NCBI RefSeq assembly: GCF_027244095.1
Contig: NC_069669.1
Location: forward strand, 5,048,501-5,112,500
DNA length: 64,000 nt
Direction of reading: 5' to 3'
Source: Hemicordylus capensis
Taxonomy: Eukaryota > Chordata > Lepidosauria > Squamata > Cordylidae
How positions within the stretch are numbered: the first letter of the stretch is position 1; every line of letters begins with the position of its first letter. The notes under the pieces were generated by a model. It saw only the letters and a program-made list of their open reading frames with translations. It was not told the origin of the DNA and made no database searches. This document shows, piece after piece, positions 55,901-64,000 of the stretch. Made by a program: the position numbers and the translations under genes.

Positions 55901-58900
55901 CGAGGTCTGAGCATGGCATTCCTCAGGCCACTCACAGCAGAGCACCTCTCTCCCTGCTTACTCCATTTCACAAACCATGCTGTCAGTTGTCATCCAAAGC
56001 AACCTGCCACGACGTACCGTGATGTTGATGGTCTCATACAGACCTGGAGCCCTGGCTGTACCTCCAAGGACTGCTTGAGCGATTGAGATGAAGAGGTCCG
56101 AGTGGATATCTGCTCCGTCTCTCCTGAACACGGGACTCTTATGAACCTGAAACCAGAGGACCAATATGGTTCAGACTCACCACTTCCAAACGGGATGCAG
56201 CATGACAGAAGTCCACATACATACATACCCGGAAGGTAATGAAAATTTCTCTCTTTCCTACAGGCATCCGGACAGTCTGCCCATCCTCCACACCTGCAGC
56301 CAGAACAAGGGCACAAATATGAACGCTCTGCCTGCCCTACAATCCCTCCTGCTTCACCCTCTCAAAACCCTAGCAGTCTGGAATCCGCCTAATAGAATTC
56401 CCTTCAACACCACACCTGACTGGTGCATGCCTCTCTAAGCTAGGGCAGGAATGGAGCACTGCTCAAAGAAGCAGGATGCTGGCCGCCTTCCACATGCCTA
56501 TGAGTCTGAAAGTGGCACTCTTCACTCCCTTACACTAGTATACAGAAGAGATGACCCAGATGCTCTCTCTGCCTGGGCAACTCTCCCCCCCTAGCAAAAT
56601 TGGCACTGGGGCGGGGGCAGTCTTGCTCATGTCTCCAAACTGATGGAGGCAGAGCACCACCTGCCTTTTGGGATAGCAGGGCTTGCAATGCAGATGCCTG
56701 TTTGGCTCAAAACTGCTTTGTGATGCAGAAAGCCTTCTCCTCAACAGCAAGCAGTCACAGGAGCTGCAGATAGTGTTCCGGCTCCTTTTTTGAAGCTACC
56801 AGCCTGCTAGCTCTAAACAATTGTAGCAGCAGGATTTCACAGTGAACACCCGAATGCATTTTTTAAGAAGCAGCTGTTCTTACTGTGCATTGACTCAACC
56901 AAGCTGCATGCAAGCACAGTCGCGGTTATGCTTCTGTGTGACAAGGCAACATGCACAGACCTGCTGGAACAGGGACCATCACTGTCTTCTTCTGCTTGGT
57001 CTGGCCAGAGCCTCGACATAACACACAGGGAGTTGTCATGACTGACCCACGCCCGCCACACCGCCGACACGTTGAGCGCATCACAAAGGGACCTGTATTG
57101 ATCGTCTCCTAGCCAAGGAAGGAAGAGCGGAAGGTGAAGCCCTTGCAGGGCACTTTTGCAACTGTTCTCTGAACTTCGGAGTCTTAGCCAAGTGTCAGTT
57201 TTCAAAATGCCTTCACAAAGCAGCGGCAAGTGAAAAGGCCCTGCTCTCTATAAAAACAAAGAGCCAGGGTGCACAACTCAAATGCCCCAGTGGGCTGGAA
57301 CGGACTCCAACTTGGAGTGCGTGGGCTGAGGTCATTTTCAGCACATTAATTACTACATTAAAATTATTTAAAACATGAATGAAAGCGAGGTGGCAGAAGG
57401 CTGGGGTCGGGGCAGGAGCAGCTGGTCCTAATGAGCCAAGGGTGGCTGCCAAAGGGGGCACAGCAGCCTCTCCTTCCCAGAGCTCTGTTTGCTCCTCTCG
57501 CCCCAACCCTGTCCCAGTGTTAATGAGAGCTGTGCTGCTGCAACTCCTCCTGACAAATGGCCAGCCTGCAGGCAACACGGGGCAGGAGAGGGAGGGGAGC
57601 AAACAGAGCTCGGGAAGGAGAGGCAACTGTGCCTCTTTCAACACCCCGCCACTATGAGCTGCTCCTGGTTGGGGGGAAAGGCAAGGGGAAGAATGGCGTA
57701 GTGGGCTTCAGCCCAGGGGTGGGGCCAGCAAGGCAGGCAGGGGCACCTGGTCTCAAGCAGCCAGGTGCACTGAGCTGCTGATGCTCATCGTTGGGACAGA
57801 CGTGGCTCCGGATGTTGCTGCAGGATATTCCTGCCAAAGGGCCAGCAGAGCTGTCCCCATGGGTTGGATCTGGGCTCCAGGCCTTCTGTGGTGCAGGCCT
57901 GGCATAGAGGTACCCAGCTTACACTCAGGCAGGACACTGCCACACAACAGCACACCTCCTCTGAACCGGACCTGGCAGAGTTTGCTCACTGGAGCCTGTC
58001 AGCACTTACCATGCCGGTGCCATTGCAGTAGTGACAGTGCTGCACTTTGGTGCCCGGCTCATGCCCTTTGCCATCACAGCGCTGGCAGGAGTCGTTGATG
58101 TTCACCACAATCTCCTTGTTAACGCCCTTTGCAGCCTGAGTGAACGTCAGCTCCATGATGTACTAGAGGGAAGAAGGGAACACCCAGTGCTCAGACAAGG
58201 ATCAGGGCCTTCTACTCCAACCTAGCCTTTTACACTGGAGGGAAAAAAGGAAGCTAACCTGTAGTTGTGCTCTCTAACAGAGGTACAAGAGATGCAAACC
58301 AGGGATCTCAGTCCACAAGCTGGGAGAGCAATACTCAGCAACAGTGCCCAAAGAAATATTACATCCATCCTTTAGGTGCTGCTTCTCTCTGGCACTCACA
58401 TACTGCTGAACCTCTTGACAAGCAGCAAAAACATAGAGCACTTTTCTAATCTGAGCAGAATTTTATTTGGCTGCAACTATGTATTCTCACAATACACAAT
58501 TCTCTGCATTTCACAAGATAACAGATTTAGAACACCTTCAGGGTAGAATTATTAGGCGAACAGGACTCAATCCTCCCCTTCAAAACTTCCTCCCAAGCCA
58601 TTTCCCACTCAACCAGGTTTACTTCTGGTTTCAGAACAGCATTTGGGGCAGTGGGATGTGCATGAACCGGTCTGAAGGCCATGCAAGAGGCCTCTGAACC
58701 GGTTTGTGCTGGTGCCAGTTCGAAGTTCGACCCCAGTGGGGTGTGTGTGCGTGTGTCTCCCTTTAAGGGAGGCGGGTTGGTTGCACCTACCCCTCCTGCC
58801 GCTTTCCCCCCACCAGTGCTCTGGTTTTTAAAAAAGTTTCTGGGGCGGCAGCATTCCTCCCTGCCGCCCCTACCCGCATTGTTGCCTGGAAATACTGGAA

Positions 58901-61376
58901 GTACGGGCTGTGTGTGCACTGCACACCCGCACAGCCCATACTTCTGGTATTTCCAGGCAACAACTGGGGCAGGGGCGGCAGGGAGGAATGCTGCCACCCT
59001 GGAAACCTTTTTTAAAAAACGGAGTGCCAGTTGGGGGAAAAGCGGTGGGAGGGGTAAGTGCAATCCCCCTGCCTTTAAAGGGAGACCCCCACCGGCATCG
59101 AACCGCGCCTCTGTGGTTCCGTGCACATCACTACAGGGAGGGGGGATGAGGGAGGAGTATTTGTAGGGTAGGTTTTAAGTACTCCCTCCTATCCACCAAT
59201 TTTCCCTTTAAAAGTCCCCTCTGACACAATTTTTCTCATGAGGGGCACACAGGCTTCCTTGAAACATGTAGTTGCAGACTAAATGGAAACTCCATGTTTA
59301 CCTCTTGGGGCTGGTCAAAGACAGTGTGAAAGTCTCCAAAAGAGGAACCCGAGAACTCTCCGAAGATCTTCCTAAACAGCTCCTCTGGATCAACAGTTGG
59401 GCCTCCCCTCCAGTACTGCTGCCCAGAGCCTGCTGAGCCTGGGTCAAAACCAGCTGTACCATAAGTATCATATTGTTTCCGCTTTACTTCATCACCTAAG
59501 ACCTACAGACACATAAAATAATGTCACCACGTTGCAGAACAATCTTTGTTTTGTGAGGAAGTCACCCAGAACAACAGAACTGCTCTGGAACAAGCCCACC
59601 CAACTACACAATGTAAAGGGCAGGCTGGTTACCTCATAGGCTTCAGCTAGCTGGGAAAACTTCTCCTTTGCCTTAGGATCATCTTTATTTGTGTCAGGGT
59701 GGTACTTCTTGGCAAGCTAAGCAAAAAAGAAAAACAACCAACCCTAATGTTAAGACAATGAACAACAGACTCAACTATTCACATTAGTTTATTGTACTGC
59801 AACACAATATTTCCAGGAAACATGCCTGATAATAGGCCTTTTTGATCTCCTTCTGGCTGGCATTTCGAGGCACCCCCAAAATCTGGTAAAAATCCTCTTT
59901 GGCGCAGGCTATGGAGCCAGTATGAAACGGGGCAGCACAGATCAGGAGACGCTGCTGTATTCCTACAGAAAGCAAAACAGTTTTATGACAGTCAAGGACC
60001 CTTTTGTCGTGATCCACCAGCACAACTGACCCCACTTGCAGTAGGGAGGCCTACAACATGCAGGGCAACAGCAGCTGCTAAACATCCACATTATCTTCCC
60101 TACCCCCACCACAATTTGAGCACTTTACTAACATGTCATAATTGATACACATCAATTGACACATGTAGAACACTCCCCTGTGAAGACATGACAACCAAAA
60201 AATAGCTGCATTGTCTATCCATAGGTTGACACTGGATCACAATAATGGAAGACCTGTAAATACCTATATGTAAGTTGATAGAAAGACTGTTTCCCAGTTT
60301 CTTAAAGCAACATTATCACCTGCCCACTTAATAGAAAGAGGTTCTGCACCCTTAGCAGAATTTAGCTTGCAGACATAACCTTAACAGATACCCAGACAAT
60401 ATTTTTAATACACACTGACACCCCATTTTTAATTCATGAAGAAAGCAGCTTAAGCAAGTATTAATACAAATTGTTTGCATTGCACATAAATAGAAGCATG
60501 CAGTTTTGTGCACTATGCAATTACGTTCAGAAGTTAAGGTCCCATTGCATTCAGTGGAGCATACTCCCAAGTATAGGTGGACAGAAGTACAGATTTAGCT
60601 TCTTGAGTACCACAAGTCTGCCAGGCAATCAAGCTGCTGGGCCCATTAAAAGGTGCATTACCTGAAGCTCTGCTGAGACCCTGGCTAACTTTGAGGGCAA
60701 GAGTCTCTCTCTTGCCCTCAAAAGTTAGCCAAGGTCCCAGCAGATCTTCAGGTACCAAAGGCCACACCAGCAACCCTTCTAGCAACATCATCCCAGTCCT
60801 GTCTAGGGGCACACCGCTTGACTCCACCCAGAGAAAGGGGGCAGGGCCTATCCTACAAACACGACTGCTCCTCACTTTGCCCTTCAGAGCCTAGAGCAGC
60901 CTTGAGAGGCAGGCATTCACTAGGTAAATGACCCCTATCACGGTCAGGAAACGCTTCACCTATTGGACCACCACCACGTGCCAAGCAGTTGTTGAGGGCA
61001 GAGAAAAGCAGAGACCAGCCTACCCCGAGAAGAAAAAAGGCTGCACTCTTCATGCGCACAGATACTCTCTCGCACGAGCACCCCACGGCGCCAAAGGCCT
61101 CCCCGCCTGCCAGCCCGGGCCAAGCGGAGGCGGCTGCCTGCCTAAGCCCAGACCCCCTGGCCAGCCTCCATCCCTTCCTCTCTCACCAGAGCTGCTCCGG
61201 GCCAGGCGGGGCAGGAGTGCGGCTGAGGCGGCCGGCCCCGCGCTCAGCCAGCGGGCCAGACGGAGCGACAGCAGCAGCCGCGGCGCTTCCCTGCCCCCGC
61301 AGGCGCGCCTCCCTCCGGCACCCACCGTCGCCACCGCTGCTGCCCTCAGCCAGCGTGAGGCGCACACCGCCGCCAT
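52977..61376 (-). CDS. DNAJA3: DNAJA3 (TID1), mitochondrial DnaJ co-chaperone
   Basis: Eleven coding exons (5' to 3'): 61187-61376, 59826-59962, 59633-59716, 59302-59502, 58010-58162, 56961-57108, 56229-56293, 56018-56146, 55193-55308, 54639-54736, 52977-53080. They join in phase to 474 residues (human 480). It stimulates mitochondrial HSP70 and affects apoptosis and mtDNA upkeep (known of the family). The start [14 protein letters not shown] lies at 61376 and opens an Arg/Ala-rich mitochondrial presequence. The J domain begins [20 protein letters not shown], with HPD at residues 115-117. A Gly/Phe linker follows. Zinc-finger motifs are [24 protein letters not shown] and CVLCRGSG. The C-terminal substrate domain leads to [13 protein letters not shown], the long-isoform end. 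Intron 2 uses a GC donor. Confidence 0.96.
53560..53785 (-). repeat. Sauria-type SINE
   Basis: In reverse it reads 'gagccagtgtggtgtagtgg', 'gttcaaatcccccttcagcc' (box B) and 'aacctacttcacagggttgt', ending 'gaagagcgggatataaatgt'. It is nearly full length, in the last DNAJA3 intron. Confidence 0.8.
58650..59134. mobile_element. Palindromic MITE in DNAJA3 intron 4
   Basis: The termini AGTGGGATGTGCATGAACCG and GGTTCCGTGCACATCACTAC are inverted. The interior is two arms of about 165 bases meeting at GTGTGCACTGCACAC (centre near 58917), for example 'gcattcctccctgccgcccc' mirrored by 'ggggcggcagggaggaatgc'. There is no coding capacity. The termini are shared with the MITE at 21660-21950. Confidence 0.75.
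60659..60754. other. Near-perfect 96-bp hairpin in DNAJA3 intron 1
   Basis: The left arm 60659-60703 starts TACCTGAAGCTCTGCTGAGA. The right arm 60709-60754 ends GATCTTCAGGTA. They pair over about 42 of 46 positions, with three mismatches and one single-base bulge, around a TCTCT loop. It could be a tiny MITE with TA at its ends or a miRNA-like precursor; sequence alone does not decide. Confidence 0.6.
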
Positions 61377-61560
61377 CTTGGCCGCGTCGACACACTGCGC
61401 CTGCGCTTCCGCTTTCCTCCGGCGGCAAGCACCGGCCGGAGAGCACCGTCTGCGCAAGCGCACGGAGGAGGCGGAGTCAGGCCTCTGACGCTAGAAGCAG
61501 AGCATGGTCCTATTACGCGTGCGCCTGACTGGTGGGCGGACCCCGAGTTTTCCCCCGCGG
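61030..61560 (-). promoter_or_regulatory. DNAJA3: DNAJA3 CpG-island promoter with YY1-type site over the start codon
   Basis: The CpG-rich block covers exon 1. On the minus strand GCCAAGATGGCGGC spans the start codon (ATG at 61376-61374), an exact YY1-type core (AAGATGGCGGC). Such sites usually lie just downstream of the transcription start, so the 5'UTR is probably short. Confidence 0.65.
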
Positions 61561-62950
61561 TCGTCCGCTGCTTTGAGACGGACAACGGTGCTCCTGGGTC
61601 TTAGGGTCCTCCTTTTATCATTCCCATTCCAGGGCACAATCCGGACAAATTCCAAGTCCCATTGCATTGAGTGGGAGGCTTTCAGCACATTGAGCTTCCA
61701 TTAAAACAATCGCTGCCTGTGAAGGGATGGCGAGAGAACCTACAAGTTGTATCTCTTGTTGCTGCAGCTGCTGAAAGCTTGACTGTGCCACAGACGTTCC
61801 ATGGAACGCCTTTCATGGCCTTCCCCAATTCTCTTGACCACTGTGTGAGTGTAGAAACCTTCGTGCTCGTGCACAGCGAACAAGGTGGGCTCCAGTCCAC
61901 GCACTGCTTCTCTATCCCCAAGTCTGCTTTGCAAGGAGAGAGAGGGAAGCTGGGGTCCACGCCCGCTGCGCCCCAAGCCTTTCCCTTCCGACAGGCGCTG
62001 TTTAGCAGCCCCCAGAGCTCAGCAGCCTTAAGTCCATAATACCCGGGAGTATCCCCGCTTCGCAGCTGACCGATTCAGATTGTGTGGACAGCACGTCTGA
62101 ATCCAGCCCTGTCCTTGGATTTCCCTGCTGTCCCAAAGAGAAGACTTCCCGGCGGGACGTGGGGTGGAGCTGAAGGTGTGGGGCTCATGTCCCCCTCACA
62201 AAACAGGGGTCTCGCCGCTCTCGCGGGTTTTCTGCCGCTCCAGCGAGGGCGAGGGGTTGACCACTGAGCCCCTTCATTCAGATGGGACTCGCAGCAGTAT
62301 TTTGGGATTCAACGGGTTGCAAAAAGGGCTTAATCTAGCTCTGGTCTGGGGAGGGGGCAGCTCCCAGGAACAGGGCTGTAGGGGTGGGGAAGGGAGGGGG
62401 CTGGTAGGTTGCTCCCTGCCAGCCACGTTGCCCCCACGACCCGTGGAACCAGCGCCCAACTCCTCCCCTTTGCAAATTACTGGGTGGCAGAAAGCGGGCG
62501 AGAGGACTGCCGCAGGACTCTGGCGGCCCCTAGTGATGGCCAACAAGATTGCAGTTCAGAGCATCCCCGACCCCCACCAGGGCAGGAAAGGGCTCGTCCG
62601 GGGTCTGCAATGGGCGAATGGCCAGTGGTGGGGCAATCCAGTGAGTGGAGCAGTCAGGCTTAGGCCTGGCAAAGAGGGGCTGTGGTTCCTTTATCTGCTG
62701 TTGCCTGTGGGAGGGAGCCGCCTTGGTATGGGGGTGGTGCCTGGTCTGTGGAGCTCCCTGCCTCAGGAGCCGACTGGCTTCCTCCATCGGGTTGTTAGGC
62801 CCCCGGGGAAAACCAAGGTGGCTCACATCCCATGCACATATCCGTCGGGTGACTCGGGAGAGTCCGCCGTCCTTTTAGGATGGAGGCTTGATTGCTCGTT
62901 AGGGATCTGCTCCATCCTTCTTTGGGCTTCAAAGAAGGGTGGTTTTGCTG
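61561..62950. other. Spacer between DNAJA3 and CORO7
   Basis: About 1.4 kb with no recognised gene. A MITE-like fragment 'aagtcccattgcattgagtg' occurs near 61648 (related to 4354-4522). A long plus-strand open frame covers 62164-63762 but resembles no protein, crosses the CORO7 start in another frame and is treated as chance. Confidence 0.5.
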
Positions 62951-62959
62951 GCTCCTCGG

Positions 62960-63135
62960 GGCGGAGGGCGTTTCTGGGGAAGGGAAGGAGAGGCGCTGAG
63001 GAGCCCTGCCTCTCCCCACAGCCGCCGGTCCCGGGGACGGGGGCGTGGCCAGGACGGGGGGGCGGCGCCTTGCCGGCAGCGGCAGCCGAGGCGGAGCGGA
63101 GCCCGGACGGCAGCAGGAGCAGCGCGAGATTGAGC
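62960..63135 (+). promoter_or_regulatory. CORO7: CORO7 promoter and 5'UTR
   Basis: The CpG island (to about 63600) begins here, with GC boxes such as GGGGGCGTGGC near 63039 and a run of G near 63055. No TATA box is seen. The coding start is at 63136. Confidence 0.6.
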
Positions 63136-63195
63136 ATGAACCGGTTCAAGGCGTCTAAGTTCCGGCACACCGAGGCCAAAGCGGCCCGCAAGGAG
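63136..63195 (+). CDS. CORO7: CORO7, coronin 7, first coding exon only
   Basis: The exon encodes MNRFKASKFRHTEAKAARKE before a GTGGGT donor. It matches the coronin-7 N-terminus (MNRF.VSKFRHTEA). The rest of the gene lies beyond the window. Coronin 7 is a double beta-propeller protein of the Golgi and cytosol that regulates actin and post-Golgi traffic. The start is placed at the only in-frame ATG. Divergent orientation to DNAJA3 fits conserved synteny. Confidence 0.9.
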
Positions 63196-64000
63196 GTGGG
63201 TCGGTCGGTCCGGGGAGGGTTCCGTAGCCGGCTGCTCCCGGGCGGCACCATCGCCACCCCCGCCCGGCTGCAGCGTCGCTCCCCCCTCCCCCGGCTCCCC
63301 TCGCCGGCAGTGTCCGCCTCCCGTGCTTGCATTCGGCGGTGCCGCACCTGCTCCGGGGGCTGCTCGGTCCCGCAGGCGCCTCCGCGCCCCGCGAGGGCAG
63401 CTGCTCCGCTCCGCCTCGCAGGCAGGAAGCAGAGCTCGGGTGTCTCCGCTGCAGCGGCCCCTCCTCGCGCGCGCGCTGCCGGCGATGGCTGGCTTCCTAC
63501 CGCGCCCTGCTCGCTCGTCTTCGTCCACCCGTCGGGGGCTGCTGCTCTGGCGCGACGACGCCCCCTCCCCACCCCCGTGTGCCGCTCTCCACGCCTCGCA
63601 TTCGCGCCACCCCCAGGGCTGCCAACTCGGGCTGGAGCTCTCTGGGGCTCCCGTTGCCTTCGCGAGTCCTTCGGAGCTCCACGCTTGCTTTTCAGCCTTC
63701 CCTGGAGAGGCTTGGCAGCAGCCCGGCCTGCTGCGCCCAGCTGTCTTGGGCGTGGCTATTGAGGCTGCCGCTGCCGCTGGGGCCCAGCAGCCCAAGGGGT
63801 GCCCTCTGAGCAGCTGCTGCCAGAGTTGGTTGTCTCCCCCACCCTCCTCACAATGCCTTCCTCGTGGTTGAGCTTGAGCCTCTGGAAGTGGGGGCTGGAG
63901 GGAGGGGGCCAGGTCTCTGGTAAGGTCTGGCTTTCTGGAAGCCTCCCGGGGCTGTGGTCTGTCACGAGAGGTGGCGGCGCTTCCGTTCTCTCTTCCTCCC
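63196..64000 (+). other. CORO7: Start of CORO7 intron 1
   Basis: GC-rich in its first 400 bases (rest of the CpG island), with long spurious open frames on both strands. No further exon is seen before the window ends. Confidence 0.6.

Noticed and set aside
62164-63762. 532-codon plus-strand open frame
   Set aside because: It covers spacer and CpG island, has no recognisable domain and crosses the CORO7 first exon in another frame. GC-rich DNA leaves frames open by chance.
62823-63795. 249- and 288-codon minus-strand open frames
   Set aside because: Low-complexity Arg/Ala/Gly/Pro translations of CpG-island DNA, antisense to CORO7 exon 1.

Overview
The window is nuclear DNA of a vertebrate, almost certainly a squamate reptile (lizard, gecko or snake). 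The evidence is the gene content and order, intron-rich genes with CpG-island promoters, and a repeat load typical of squamates: Sauria-type tRNA SINEs, a Bov-B (RTE) LINE fragment, L2-clade and CR1-like LINE tails, hAT-type MITEs, and many copies of a SINE whose 5' part resembles 5S rRNA and whose body carries tRNA-like boxes. The species cannot be told from the sequence.

Six protein-coding genes can be read exon by exon. Left to right they are UBALD1 (+, 3481-7591, complete), a C16orf96 homologue (-, 10524-28981, 16 coding exons in unbroken phase), CDIP1 (+, coding 40061-42224), HMOX2 (-, coding 45236-47643), DNAJA3/TID1 (-, coding 52977-61376, 11 exons) and the first coding exon of CORO7 (+, from 63136, running off the window). 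This is the gene order I recall for human 16p13.3, read in reverse, except that NMRAL1, expected between HMOX2 and DNAJA3, is not recognisable. The CpG island at the left edge probably belongs to the next gene (MGRN1 by synteny).

The genes are neighbours by conserved synteny, not a pathway. UBALD1 is a small UBA-like protein. C16orf96 is a coiled-coil DUF4795 protein related to QRICH2. CDIP1 is a LITAF-domain late-endosomal protein. HMOX2 is the constitutive haem oxygenase of the ER membrane. DNAJA3 is the mitochondrial DnaJ co-chaperone. CORO7 is a Golgi coronin. CDIP1 and HMOX2 converge. DNAJA3 and CORO7 diverge from adjacent CpG islands.

Points worth a second look: the chimeric 5S/tRNA-like SINE family; an in-frame 24-bp minisatellite of about 22 octapeptides in C16orf96 exon 1 plus a poly-Q exon, resembling the repeats of its relative QRICH2; splice sites of C16orf96 built from microsatellites; a GC-AG intron and a predicted read-through short isoform in DNAJA3; a 96-bp near-perfect hairpin and a ~485-bp palindromic MITE in DNAJA3 introns; and MITEs that carry ZNF143-like ACTACA..TCCCAGC motifs. 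I found no tRNA, rRNA or CRISPR genes. No convincing viral fossil was found; one LTR-like stretch is recorded as rejected.
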